NCBI GenBank assembly: GCA_037179385.1
Contig: CM074190.1
Span: 6,214,284 to 6,278,283, forward strand
DNA: 64,000 nucleotides
Direction: 5' to 3'
DNA from: Holothuria scabra
Taxonomy: Eukaryota > Echinodermata > Holothuroidea > Aspidochirotida > Holothuriidae
Under the pieces are notes generated by a model. It searched no databases and was not told the origin of the DNA. It saw only the letters and a program-made list of their open reading frames with translations. This document shows, piece by piece, positions 34,142 to 46,860 of the stretch; positions within the stretch are counted from its first letter, which is position 1; the number at the start of each line of letters is the position of its first letter. Made by a program: the position numbers and the translations under genes.

Positions 34142-35792
34142 CAGTGGCGTAGGAACCAATATGAGAGTGGGGGTGGGGAAATTTTAGAATATTCACCTCA
34201 ATCTACCCCATTGACCAAAAGTTATATTTTTATGCTAAATTTTTCGCTTTTTTCTACGAGCAAGCAAGATTTTCCTTTCTCTCATTTTTTTAAAGGAAAC
34301 TGCGCATAGAAAAGGTGGAACTATTCGTTTTTGCCAGTCATGCTACATTAGATAACAATTCCAGTATATCTATGTCCTCTGCAACCGTGGCGTAGCTAGA
34401 CTTTTTCCAGGGGGACAAACACCCAAATGTTCTCATATTTTCTTGAGTGTGAACACTACTGTCTGTATTAGGAACGTAATTTGCGACGTGCGGAGCGCGC
34501 TGAAAATTCCTTTACACATTCGTAAATATGGAGCTTGTACTGCAGAAAATAGCTTAGATTCGGGGTGTCCTGTAAGGAAATTTGAATATTTGGGGGACTA
34601 TCGAAGAATCTGAGATTCCTATTAGCATATATTTGAGATAGCATGTCGACGGAAGATGGTTGCTTTTACATACTGTTATCAAAGGAGTTCGGATTCTTGG
34701 TTTCTTGGCGACATTCAAAAGCTCCCGAAACTTTGTTGCTTTTTGGACAAAATACTTAAAAAATTAAGAGCCAATATTGAAGAAAATTTTAGAAAAACGG
34801 CTCTGTAATGGCTCGGAAAAGTTTACCACTATGAGCGACCGCTTACTGCATTAGAGGTTGCAATTTAGGGCTTGCGTAGCGGGCGAAAAAGTTTTCCTTT
34901 TTAAAAGTAATTGGGAATATGGAGCTTTTATATGGAAGAATTCGGAATTTTATGAAGGAAGTCTTGGGAAAACTGATTTCTAGTTGACTGGTGTCTCAAA
35001 TGGCAAATTTCCGAATTTTTCACTTTCACAATCGCCCCTGCCCCCTGTAGCTACGTCACTGCTCTGCAATATTGAACATGGAGAACATTTTGACACTTCA
35101 ATAACTAAAGAATCCATATACACTATACTCAACTGACAGCGTTGAAAGGAATATGATGATAGGTTTGTTTGAGAAAATTTGAATACGGTATGCAAATGGT
35201 TCCCTGCCTTTGAGGTCTTCCACGGAAGACTATCTTCAGTAGGCGCTAAGTAGTAACTAAGTTTTCCGATTTTTTTTCAAGTGTGAACACAACTGTATCA
35301 GGGACGTAATTGAAATTTATGCCCTTTTTAAACAAATAGCCTAGATTTTTGGATTCATTTCCGGGTTTCCTGTAAGGAAAATTAGAGAGTTGGGGATTAC
35401 TGAAGAAACTGCACTTCCGTCATATATTGGTGGCAAATCTGAGAATGATTGCACGACGACTGAATCGTTGTTGCTAGATAATCTTATCCAACGAACTAAC
35501 ACTCTCCAATGTCATTTCAAAAGTTTTGAATTCTATGAAAGGCAGTTTATAAAAATGGCAATATAGCTGCAAGTGTTTTATGATGATGTGGTGTCACATA
35601 TGGTAAATATCCCGGCGATTTTGCCATTTTTAGAGCTCGGAAAAGTTTACCAAACTGATTAATGAGCGAGCACTAATGCATTTTATATTACTTTTTAGCT
35701 TAGAACGCTTTGCTTTTTTTCTGAGATATGAAATATTGTAAAAGGGGCTTTCTTTTCACTGGGGACTGTCCTCCCTGTTTCCTACACCCATG
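34142..35792. mobile_element. Older hAT-like element, split by a younger relative
   Basis: Left end CAGTGGCGTAGGAACC, right end inverse of CATGGGTGTAGGAAAC. The interior from 35270 resembles the interior of the nested element (for example CCTGTAAGGAAA in both), so the two are related. Flanks ATTAAAGA and TGGAAAGA match at only 5 of 8, so the exact ends are uncertain. Confidence 0.5.
34385..35061. mobile_element. Nested hAT-like element, 677 bp
   Basis: Left CCGTGGCGTAGCTAG, right inverse of CAGTGACGTAGCTAC. Perfect 8-base duplication CTCTGCAA at 34377-34384 and 35062-35069. No transposase. Perfect duplication implies a younger age than the surrounding element. Confidence 0.8.
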
Positions 35793-35800
35793 TGGAAAGA

Positions 35801-37620
35801 AAGACTAAAAAACTCCCAATTTCGATTCGGTAGGTCAAAGAAAAGATCGCTATTAGATAAAATAGCTTCATTTCAAATCAAATGTTATACTCGCCCATAG
35901 CATTTTGAAGGCACTACAGTATTTCAACACTTCAGCGAGTGCTTAGTTTCATCGACTTAATGGCATGGTCCATGAGAGCCCTGGGGATTTTAAAAAACGT
36001 GTTGGATGATATGTCTCCATAACAAATGTTTTACTTAAGCAATGGACTAGGATAACATTCATTTAAGCCAAATGTCTCGCAGCGCCCTCGCCCCACTTTT
36101 TTATTCTAATCAATGACGTATGTGCATGACATCGGCACCATATCACGGGCAATAATTTTAACACTTTAGTGTGAAATGGCGTCCCTAACTAAGTTTCGTT
36201 AATGATGTCCTATTTCACCACTTCATCAGGATGTATCAATCAATGGTAAAAAATCCTGGAGGTAGCACCTTCTTGTTACAGAATCATCGACCCACCAGTC
36301 CGACAAATATAAACTGTTTAGTCTAAAGAGATTGCTTTAATCATTCAGATTTCTAATTTCTTTTCCAACTGGGACATTTCCTCGGGAGAGAGAACCCGGT
36401 GATCAACTCTCTAAACTGATCTTGTTACCATAGCTGCATGGTGTAACACTTACTTAATGTTGCTAGAAGACATTAAAAAGTCCCCTTTATATGACAAACG
36501 ATTTTTGAAGTACCTGCGATAAATTCCAAGTGGCTGTGAATAGAAAAGGCAACACTAACCAAGAAATGCATATGACCCCTGGCGTTGCATGCATATTCTA
36601 AAATCGATAATTTAAAAACCAAGGGACTTCAGATTCAAATATATTTTCTTGCTTTCAAAAGCTTTCGAATTAGTTAACTATATTACCGACTCCTCGTCTT
36701 TAAAATGAAGTAAAAGTTTGGATCATTTCCTTAGCTTTTCTTGGTAATTTTTACTAGTCATTGATTTTTCTTGTTGCGACTTTATTTGCTAGTAGCGCCA
36801 CGGTGGCGTGACGAGCTCTTTACACGAATTAAAATTTCACCACTGGACAAGCGAGATGACAGTTTCACTCAAAGTAAACTTGCTTAACATGGACATTCCA
36901 GTCGTTTGCTTTTCTTAACCATTTTCATTATGGGACGCCATTTTGGACGACAACGTTCAGCCGTCTCTAGATAGTCACTGGCTCCGAATCTCAATTGACT
37001 TCAAGTGTGAAAACATTAAGAATGTCAAATAGTGATTTTTTTTCTACAGTTTTAGCATCACCTTTTTTCAAAATTAACATTGACTCATTTGATCTCAACT
37101 AATTGAACGCGATACTTTTTGTAGAAGCAAAATCGACAAGAGAATTGAAAAAGAGGTGTTAGATTGAAAGCCCCGAGGCCAAGTTGACGATATTTGAGAA
37201 GAGAAGGGGTAAATCCGACAGTTCAAATTAAAGACTTGTCAGTTTTGATTCACCTCTTCTTTAAGAAAGTAACTTTCAAAATACCAACTTTTTTCATAAA
37301 TTTGCTATTTGTAAAAGTAAAGAAAACCAACCTCAGGAATATTATACCCACAAGAAGAGTTTAAATGGAGTAAACAGCTACAACAACTTACAGTTTTCAA
37401 AGATAACTTATGAAACTCGTGACTGTTTGGAAGAAATGTTTCATTGTGCACATAAAATGATAATTTCAGTAGCAATTAATTACAAAATTAATGCCATCTA
37501 CATTGTCATATCACTAATTAATCAAAACTCAATTGAGATTCGATGCAAGGAATCCTAATGAGATCTTTTTTGTTTAATGTTTTTGACCTAAATGAATACA
37601 TCTTTTCACTCTGAAATAGC
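35801..37620. other. Gene-free stretch
   Basis: No gene recognised; ordinary AT-rich intergenic sequence. Confidence 0.3.
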
Positions 37621-37924
37621 ACTTAAGGGCCAATCCTCTCACCCCAAAGTAGGGGTTTACAGAAATTCTCAATTAGCTCAACTCTTTGATTGACAGCTAA
37701 TTTAAACAATGCAGAGTAGTAGAGTACGAAAGCTTATATCACACAGCCTGAACTGCACTGAGAGTGTTTTAATTATACACATTGAGCTGTTCTATATTCA
37801 CCCTGAAGCAATAAATTGAGTGTCTGGATGAAGATGAATTTTAGACAATTGTAGGAGGGGCTTAATTAAGAAGATTTCAGTTGGAGAATTGGTAATGTTT
37901 GGGGTGAGAGAATTTGGCCTTTAA
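37621..37924 (+). mobile_element. TTAA-type MITE (family T1), complete copy
   Basis: Left TTAAGGGCCAATCCTCTCAC, right inverse of TTAAAGGCCAAATTCTCTCA. About 300 bases, with the family interior AACTGCACTGAGAGTGTTTT. Best-preserved full-length member. Confidence 0.75.
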
Positions 37925-38990
37925 TATATAAATTTAGATGTTTAAAACGGTATTTTGCTTATTTTACTATCACCGCCATTAGTCCATAGCATTTTCAGTT
38001 GTAAATATGTCACACATTGAACTTCACTCAACCACACAAATTTGGCATGCTGCTATAACTCAAATAATTTCTGATGCCTTCCTGGTAATACTAGCAATGA
38101 ATGCTCACACATATTATATTTGCATAACCTTGCGTGCTATCGTTGGGCGCTAATAGGCTATGTGAAATAAATCAAAAGTAATCAATAACAACAAATAAAA
38201 ACATCTCCCGTTGCATTTATCTTAAAGAAGGCGCTTATTGAAGACTTAAATTGATAATTAATCAGAGCAGTAGCTTCAAACTTACTTTGAAGCAACAGCT
38301 AATTGATCCCACATATTTATTTTTGTTTTCTTCCAAAAGTATTTTCTAAGATACTCAATGGACAACATAACATATCACGGACTTCCTATACATGGACAGA
38401 GCATACCATCCGTAGATTTGCGCTAAGCACATGTGGGTATAGACGTAGGAAGATGGCTGTCTGCTGTGGTTGTGTGTGTGTGGAAGTTTGGACTTGCTCA
38501 AGTAACTCAAATAACAGATTTTGCAAGAAACTTGAATTATTTTATTTTAAATAATGCAAGGTTAGGTCAAAATTACTACACGTATTGCAGGAATATGATA
38601 TTTTCCCCCTTCGAAATTTAATTTTGTTCCAAATATTTGTCGTCAAATCAGGCAAATTACAGCTTCACGGCGGCCATCTTGGTGCGCCTTTTTTGACCCA
38701 GTCAGTGGCAACAATCTACGGATATGACGTGCGCGTTACATGCTCTGTCCATGTATATAAGAAGTCCGTGAAACATATTCAAGGTATATGTCACTTTCCA
38801 AACCTTTAGGATTTACTTAGTGAGAAAAATATTTTTATATTACTCAACCAATCACGAACTTCGCAGACTACAAGTACAACACTTAATCGAATAAAAAACT
38901 GAGTTGACTTTACTTCCTTTTAAAGTATTATTATTTTTAAGTAGTATATAAAATTTTCCTACATATCTAAACTGGTAATACCTGATACTT
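37925..38990. other. Gene-free stretch
   Basis: No gene recognised. Some GT-rich sequence near 38470. Confidence 0.3.
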
Positions 38991-38999
38991 TCAAAATGA

Positions 39000-39150
39000 A
39001 GGTACCTAAAGAACATCCGCCTCTCACGCGGGAAGACCCGGGTTCTATTCCCAGGTCGAGTCATACTAAAGACTCTAAAATGGAACCTACTGCCGCTGTG
39101 CGTGGCCAGTGAGCCACAACGGGAAAAAGGCCGTGGCCGGTTCGAAATTG
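39000..39150 (+). mobile_element. SINE family B, 5'-truncated
   Basis: B-box-like GGGTTCTATTCCC at about 39040, then ACTAAAGACTCTAAAATGG, GGAACCTACTGCCGCTGTG and GCCAGTGAGCCACAACG. The A-box is missing. Confidence 0.6.
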
Positions 39151-39228
39151 TTCTGAGATAGGTAACGTCATCATTTTACATTCAAATATGTACCATACAT
39201 GAATATCTATAAGGGGATAGGGTTGGAC

Positions 39229-39780
39229 TTTAAAGTGTGCCTCAAGTCAAAAAAAAATAAAAAATATATATTGAACAGCGTTAGAAAAGAATTCCAACAA
39301 TTTAACTCCCATCTTCATAGGGCATTCTTGAGGCCGAGATATAAAATGCTAAAGTTTATTCACTTAAAACAAATTAGTCCATTGCGCAATGACTTGTGAC
39401 TTTATTGATGTACAACGCACATTGTTTTGTAACCCCTTATAACTAAAAATGTTTTTTATGGCCTTGAACACTTCCTGTTTGTTTGCATAGCTGTTGCATA
39501 GAGAGGCTTTATTTAATTTCATCTCCCCATATGATTAAGAGTGGTATCACCATTAGTAACTTTCAGAAAAGACAAAGAAATATAAAGTTTGTTATTGGAG
39601 TAGTGCAGCAATGACATGACAAATTATTGCGCAACATTCCTTTTTAATTTGAGTGAATAAACTTCAACATTTTATATCTCGGCTAAGGAATATCCCATGG
39701 AAGAGAGAGTTGCACTGCTTGAATTCATTTTTCATGCTTCGTAATATGTATTTGGGGATTTTTTTCCTTGAGGTACAGGG
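39229..39780. mobile_element. Foldback element, second copy
   Basis: Arms match those of 7337-7903 (TTTAAAGTGTGCCTCAAGTC at left; inverse of ATTCCGTAGGG-type right arm, diverged). The centre has CACTTCCTGTTTGTTTGC, the inverse of the other copy's centre, so the two centres are in opposite orientation relative to the arms. Confidence 0.6.
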
Positions 39781-41190
39781 ATTGTCTCACAATTGTTACT
39801 TATATTGGATATGTTCACTTTCATTGCTAAATGAAAAAAAAAAACACTCAAACGACAGGAAATGGGTGAGCAGGTATTGGCGTTGTAGTTTGAAGAACTG
39901 GAACGGACTCGCAGAGAGATTTTGAGTCGCCTCCCTTAGGTATTACGTTTCTTTTTTGATACATTTCCAAAGATGCAACACAAAGTTTATACGAATTCAG
40001 GGAGGAGCATTGCTCCGAAAGTATTTGTTTGTTTTTGACTCGTGACTCTCCACTAGAGAATCACGTGGTTTTAAGAAAATGGTCACGAAATTCATTTTGA
40101 CCGCTTTATACCAGGAAATTACAATTAACAGTGTCTACTGTAAATTTCTCAATACCCTTTCCCTTTTCTCAGACCCCATCTGGCGGGCTTCGTACTTTTG
40201 GAACTCTTGGTTTCGACCTTTTCTGTCACTGAACGAATCAATCCCTTCCTTTTGTGCGAAAATCATTTATATTTCCTTAGTGAAATGCAATCAAATTAAG
40301 ATATACTACGTTTTGTGTAGGTTAGAGTATCCGAATTGGACATACCGTATCTCATTTGATATCGACTGTCCCCTATCCCGGGCTTTATTCTCTTCCCCTC
40401 CTGAGCCTCCTCACTCGTTTCCTACGTCCACCACAACTTACAAACCTCCGTCTTATTCTACAGAGTGCCTTTCACTGCGCCACATTGCAAGGAAGTCCTT
40501 TTTGACGGACAAATATGTGTAGTACGCATTTAGTGTAGTTAGCTGAGAAGAAGCTAGCGCTCCAAGTGTGATTGTTGCACTAAAACATCACCTGGCAGAG
40601 AGCGTGGCCTACCGATTGTGACGTAATGTTAAACACTTTCTAAGCATTTACCTTATTCTTTTCTGTTTTTTAAGTGAGAAAGGGCAAAGCTCGGAGCGAG
40701 TATATAATTTAGAAGAGTTCTGGGGGTACGGAAATTAAACATTTGTTGTCATTTGAAAGACTGATGCGCCATTTGAGGATCTGAATGGTATAGAAGTCTG
40801 ACACGAAGGTGAAAAAAAGAAAAAGTATAAATTTGTTTTAAATTGTTTATGATCCTATTCCACATTTTATTTGAAAGATTTTTACCTCTGAAAGAAATAT
40901 ACTCAGTCATGAATATCGCCAACATATTCATTAGGGCCAAAACAAGGGGACAAATTGAAATTTATAGAAGTATCTTGAAATATTTTTATTTTAATTCTAA
41001 AGTAAATGACATTGAAACACTGTTTAATTAAAAAATATTTTTGATTGTATACAGTCAGTTCTATTGATTAAGATCTAGATATCAATTTCTCTGTTTGCTT
41101 AAAGTAAAACAACGTCACCAAACTAAGTACAATAGACTATCATACTTCATAATAGATTCTTGGAATCCTGTGACTATAATCTTTGTCATA
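39781..41190. other. Gene-free stretch with one 147-codon open frame
   Basis: The frame at 40079-40522 (+) is the longest non-repeat open frame of the intergenic region, but shows no domain or motif I know, and no splice or promoter context. 40495-40640 resembles 58316-58470 (TTTTGACGGACAAA, then GTGTGA, then GTAACGTGA-like), so part of it is a repeat. Confidence 0.3.
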
Positions 41191-41199
41191 TATAAAACG

Positions 41200-41580
41200 T
41201 GAAATTTGACAGGAGTCACTGCAAGGCTTGCTTTGAATATTCAGTTAAGTCCCAAAATATTATAAAAGATACTTTGAATAGAAATAAGAAAAAAAATGTG
41301 AGATTTAGCCGTTGGTTCGAGGGCTCTTTCCCTTTGTAAACGCAGTCATCCCAACTTGAAGTAACTGACATGTTTCTTGATTGGCTCAGAGTCATGTGAC
41401 AGTATTTTTCTCCTCAAATGTGAAATTTGATAAGAGTTTCTGTTTGGTTTACCTTGAATATGCAATATTGGAAGTCCTGGAATATTATAAAAAATACTTC
41501 GAAGAGAAATAAGAAGATGATGGTGATATATTTAGTTGTTGCTTCAAAATAAGTCTGGGGTGACTGCTCTTGCCCTTTAA
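41200..41580. mobile_element. TTAA-type MITE (family T2), one full and one partial copy
   Basis: 41338-41580 runs from GTAAACGCAGTCATCCCAAC to the inverse of TTAAAGGGCAAGAGCAGTCA. 41200-41335 repeats its right half (AAATAAGAAAAAAAATGTGA). They are arranged head to tail. Confidence 0.6.
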
Positions 41581-42640
41581 AGTAAGTCTTTGTAAGTTAA
41601 AAGTTTAAGCTTTATCTTGACAGTAACGCTGAAAGGCAAAGTATTGCTAAATTAATTTTACCCCTGAAAAAGTTGAAAAAGTCAAGAAAATAAAATGAAT
41701 AAACTGTAAACAACCAAATAGTTGAACAGACGATGCTCCCCTTACATCAGCATAATAAACATACAAATAACTTAAGTCCCTTAATTGGAGTTCTTATTTG
41801 ACAAATGGCAACTCTTTGCGCATACAAGAGTTTGGTCCGTCAAGGAGCTTAGATTTGGAGGTAAAAGCTCCACGATAAAACACTACAGTTTTAGTGTGAT
41901 CACATGGTTACGCCGTCTCAAGGATTACAAAGCCCCTGAAAAAATCTACGACAATGACAACAAATCGTGATTTGTTGTAAAGTCTAACTGGTTTCCCCAC
42001 AGACCCATTGGCGCATTAACTGTTTCACAACAATGCAAGGTGTTACACTAATCTTTCAATTACCCTCCCTTTCTGGAAAAGACTTCACCCTCTTACCAGT
42101 GCATAACAACGTAATTAGGATAAAATCTGACGGTTTGAATGCACACGCCAATTAACCGTTTTGTACTTTTGGCAGCTGAATTAGACACCAACGGTCTATT
42201 GACACCTAAATCACTGCTGGTTAGTCAATTCGTCGTCGGTTAACTGTAGGGGAACGCGACAGGCACTCTTTTTTGCGAGACGTAGTACACGGAAAACTTT
42301 TTATTAACATACACCATTTCTTACTTGACTTCTTACTTGACTGCATGCGAAGTCAATTAAAGCGAATGACAGGTTGATTCCACGAAAGTAAGAATACAGA
42401 TACGTGAAGTTAAATCGACATTTGGACCAACTTATGGCCCTATTTTGGAATAATCTTTGTGAAACAATAAGTCGGGGTATTTGCTCCGTTGTAGACTGAA
42501 CGTTTGCAGCATGAAAAGTGGGACGCAATTAAACGGTAACCGTTTCCGTTGAGAAATTCCTCAATTGCCAGTCAATTGCCATGACCACCTACATGCATTC
42601 CTTGTTTGACATAGGCCTAAACCCTTTATTCATTTTTCTG
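41581..42640. other. Gene-free stretch
   Basis: Nothing supported. Confidence 0.3.
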
Positions 42641-42650
42641 TGTGTGTGTA

Positions 42651-42809
42651 GGCGTGGATCCAAGGGGGTGGGGCTTTTAAGGCCTCAGTTCTCCCTTTTT
42701 GCCAGATTAACAACAACTGAATAAAACATATGGGAAATTAGCAGTGCAACTCCCCCACTTCGATACTTTCTCTTAAGTCAGCTCGATCCCCCTATGTCTG
42801 GATCCAGGC
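42651..42809. mobile_element. Small element with GGCGTGGATCCA ends
   Basis: Left GGCGTGGATCCAAGGGGG, right inverse of CGCCTGGATCCAGACATAGG. Inserted at or beside a GT-rich tract, so the target duplication cannot be read. Possibly hAT-like. Confidence 0.5.
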
Positions 42810-43827
42810 GTGGTGTGTATGGGTGGATATGTGTGTGTGTGTGCGTTTCAATCAGGAAAATACCTTTCCATCCGTAGTGACAAGTCTTCCTCTACATTTA
42901 AAACAAATGAGTTGTGAAAATTGTAGGAAAAAAACTGGCAAATTCGCTCGAAATGGGAGGTAGGAAAACTATCTGACTATCAAGATGCATTAATAAAAAT
43001 TGAGTCGTTTGAATCATTTGGTTGTAAGTAAAGGCGTAAAATAAGCATTTGAGTGACAGATATTACCGAAGTTTGACAATTAGAATCATTTTTTGTCAAA
43101 ATAACTTTGATGAATTGGTTTTGAAAAATAACTTGTTCACTAAATTATCATCAAAATGATCAAGAGAAAACACAATTTTCCATCCCATTTTTGCTGGTTG
43201 TTTGGTTTTTAATGCGATCAGGAAATTATTGAAACAGTTTTACTACAGCATGCAACCAAGCAAACCAAGTTCCTGTAACATGTTATCTGACGGTGAATGG
43301 ACAGCTGGGTGAAAGCAGAGAGCTCTTACAGCTCCCCAGTAAAAGTAACACATGCTACGCAGACTATAAAATGAAATTGTACAACGAAAATTTGGTACCA
43401 AGTAAACGATTAAAGGGGCAATACTTAAACTGATTTTCTTACCAAAACAAACAAAGAAAAGAAACAAGGAATTTAGTACCGTAATTCTCTTTTCCTTTCA
43501 TCTATATCAATGCTATTTAATTATGGACTACCGTAGCTGTCTACAAGAAATTCGACAACAATACTTCGACTTCCGTCGCAAAATCGTTCTCAGACGTACA
43601 TCTGATGCAAACATAGAAAGAATCTAGTAGGGTACACCGTGTTTCGTATTTTCTGAAGACCATAGACGATAGACACGACCTACATCGGACGTCAGGCGCC
43701 TCAGGAACTCTTAAGTGTTCCGTCTTTCATGGCGTGGGGTCCAACTGACGATGCACCCCTGGCACGAACCAAAGGTCACGTCTGCACGGGTAAGCGCCGG
43801 AATCTGTAACCTATTTTCGAATAAACC

Positions 43828-44005
43828 AGAGTTGTAACAAGTCATTCAATTTTGCAATCGAGATAAGTCATTTTCTTCTTTTAATGTGACTCTAGTCGAG
43901 TCAGTCACTTGAGTCATTGTATTATTTCTTTGAGAAAACTTATAATTCTTGGAGTCATTTCCTTTTTACAATATGAGAAACTCGAGTCCTGACTCATTTC
44001 CAGTG
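43828..44005. mobile_element. Decayed relative of the GACTCGAGTC hAT-like element
   Basis: Starts AGAGTTGTAACAAGTCATTC and contains TCTAGTCGAGTCAGTCACTT and GAAACTCGAGTCCTGACTC. The right terminus is lost. Confidence 0.5.
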
Positions 44006-44599
44006 CAAATCTGTTTTAATACATAGGAAACCCCGAAGTATCAGCAAACAATACCTGAGACATTCAGCTCACGCACGGGACACCCATAATGATATTTTGG
44101 ACGTTGAAGACCTTAATAAGCAACTCCCTGCTCGAAAAATTTGTTTGATTTTTGTAATAGTTCTGTCAGTGTGTATACACGCACTAATTATCTTACATGT
44201 GTAAAGGTGAGTCATTGCGCTTTTCGCGTTCCTGTTACGAACTTAAGTATAAACTTTTGTATGAGAAACTTGGACGAGAGCTAGGGACCTGACACCCCTC
44301 CCATTTCACAATCATCAACACCAACTTAACAACTCAATCACTGGCCACCTCAAACTACATTTTTACTGATGGTCTACAGAAGTGCTCAATTGGTCACAGC
44401 TCTTTGTACTCAATTCTAGGCCCAACTAGTAATGGAATGAAAAATAAGGAAAAACAAAGAATTAGCTAACAATGTGAATACATGACATAACACCTGCTTG
44501 CCTCAAGTTCAATCTAAGTAGAAAATTTACCACATTAAATTCCTTATATCTTGAGAGCCGAACACGGGAAATGAATAAAAATTTCACCAGAGTGCTTTT

Positions 44600-44888
44600 T
44601 CAGACATTTCCAATGCTCCCAGCCTACTTACTTCTAGCCCCCCCCCCCCAACTTAAAGTCATCCTCACCCAGACACAACCCCACTTTAATGTTTAAGGGT
44701 ATACCCTGTAGAGTACACAAGGCTTTAAAGTGTAATCAGAACACTTTCAGTTTTTGCTTTGTAATATGCGCTGCTCTGCATCTTTTAACTCTATGTCAAT
44801 CAAAGAGCCATGTCAATTGAGCTAGAATTTCTGTAGACTACTGGCAAAATTATAGTTTGAAATAAGGACTGATTGCCTATAAATACAT
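44600..44888 (-). mobile_element. TTAA-type MITE (family T1), reverse copy
   Basis: Family interior in inverse (CACCCAGACACAACCCCACT, GTAATCAGAACACTTTCAG, CAATCAAAGAGCCATGTCAA). Termini eroded; poly-C expansion near 44638. Confidence 0.55.
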
Positions 44889-46320
44889 TAAGACACTCGG
44901 TTTTCGTATAAACGGTCAACTAGTACATCGCGATACCTGTTTTAAAGGGGAGGATTAAGCAAAAACTCAATTTTCGTATGTGAAAAAAGGAACCAAATTT
45001 ACACACTTTGGTGAAATTTCCATTCAAATCAGACATATATTTCTCGAGATATAACTTAATGAAGTTACGAGATTTGTGTTCAGTTCCAAAGTGACTTGAA
45101 AGCAGCAGACATTATGTCCCTTCCTCCAGTCACACTGACAAAGAATGCTCTAATTCCCTTTGTTTTTCAGACTGTTGTGTTGATCTTGAAGTTAATACTA
45201 CCTCCTTACGGGGATGCAAATTTTGTGAAGTTCTTATGCGACTTATGCAATCACATTTTCAAAATATGGAATTGTTGAGGAGAGAAGAACTGTAAAATTT
45301 AAAGGAAAACAAAAGGCTGTCCATTAACGTGGGAGTATGATGTCATATATGTTTGCTTTCAACTTCACTTTTTGTTGAAAATGTGACAACTTTACTTGCT
45401 CATATCTTAAGAACCTCACTTAAGATTTGCTAAGTTCACCAAAATGGTTAGTATAAGTTTCTTTCCAAATATCGAAAATTGATATGACCTTAAGCCCTCT
45501 CTTAAGGCCACATATTGTGTTTGACTAATTAACTAAAACCGTTTGGACTTTATTCTAATTCAAAAAATACTGGATGTACCGGAACTAGTTGCCAAATCTT
45601 ATTTTCATCATTTTAAAACTTATTGTCCCATGATGTTTTTGATTCCTTTATGTGTTTATTCGTTTAATCTGAAATAAATGTGGTCGCATTGAACAACAGA
45701 CACTCCATGTACAGTACAGTAGTAAAACTGAGGCTGTGTACAACAGAATAAAAATAAAAACTGTGTATCTCTAAGAGATTTAGGCAATTGTCCATCAGGT
45801 CTTTTAAACCCCCAGGGAGGGAATGCCCACGTAAATATGAAGCCAGTGGGTCTGTTCGTCTGCAGCTTAATGGTGCAATCAAGTCGACATTTGTCGTCGT
45901 AACTAAATTAACTACCGTCGAGGCCAAGTCTAAATTAATTACCTAATGCGATTCTGAATTTATCCTATTTGATTACATTAAGAGCAATTTCTGCAAAATT
46001 TCGGAAGTATGGTACATTTGAATAGACTTTCAATCACTGGTAAGATTTGCTGGGTCATGCATGGTGAAGCCTTACCATGCACTTCAAATTTGGATTTCAG
46101 GAAATTTATCTTTAACTTTTTTCTTTCCCATAGAACCAGAAATGCTACAAAATTCGAGTTGCAAAATGTTTCTTCGGTTTTGATTCTACAATATTGACTA
46201 TCAAAATCAGGCTTTATTTATTGAACAATTTATTTCGTTATTTCCGTATGGAGATTCCCATCAACTTTTACCATCCCCCGTCACCTGTTTAAAGCAAGTA
46301 CGCATATTGATATCGTAAAT
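44889..46320. other. Gene-free stretch
   Basis: No gene recognised. The open frames at 45096-45278 and 45664-45927 carry no known motif. Confidence 0.3.
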
Positions 46321-46324
46321 ATAG

Positions 46325-46603
46325 ACGTTCGTCACCCCAAAAGTACATTTTTCTGGGGGTAAATTCTCAATTGGTGATAGTCCCTTGATTGACATCAAAT
46401 GCAAAGGTGAAGAGAAGCTAAGATTACACAACTTGCACCGAGAATGGTCAGAATACCTTGTAGGGTCTTGTATGCGCACTTCACTCCAGAATATACCCAC
46501 AAGAATGAAATAGGTTTGTAAAATATACACGAGGAAATAAAGACAGTTGTGGGAGGGGGTTGAAAGGAAAAAGTTGATATGGGATGAGGGGATTTGTCCC
46601 TTA
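46325..46603 (+). mobile_element. TTAA-type MITE (family T1), diverged forward copy
   Basis: Contains CACCCCAAAAGTACATTTTT, CTCAATTGGTGATAGTCCC and the right end GATGAGGGGATTTGTCCCTT followed by AA. Confidence 0.5.
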
Positions 46604-46675
46604 AGTTATGTGAAGTTTTACAATAGAATATTTTATATTAAATCACAATGAAATAACAGTGTTCTTAGTAAGAAA

Positions 46676-46860
46676 CAGTGTTGTAATCGAGTCACTAGAT
46701 TAGTGACTCGAGTCACCAGTTTTCAAACTTTTAAGTGACTCGAGTCGAGTCATTGACTCGGGTCACTGTACTATTTCAATGGGGAAATAACTCCTGAATT
46801 CTGTCGAGTCACTATCATTTTGAGAGGACGTGACTCGAGTCGTGACTTGTTACAACACTG
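46676..46860. mobile_element. hAT-like MITE with GACTCGAGTC subterminal repeats
   Basis: Left CAGTGTTGTAATCGAGTCAC, right inverse of CAGTGTTGTAACAAGTCACG. Perfect 8-base duplication GTAAGAAA at 46668-46675 and 46861-46868. At least six copies of the palindromic ACTCGAGT or GTCGAGTC motif, probably transposase-binding sites. 185 bp, non-coding. Confidence 0.85.

Noticed and set aside
40079..40522. 147-codon open frame as a gene
   Set aside because: No domain, no exon context, no related frame nearby; length is within chance for this amount of sequence.
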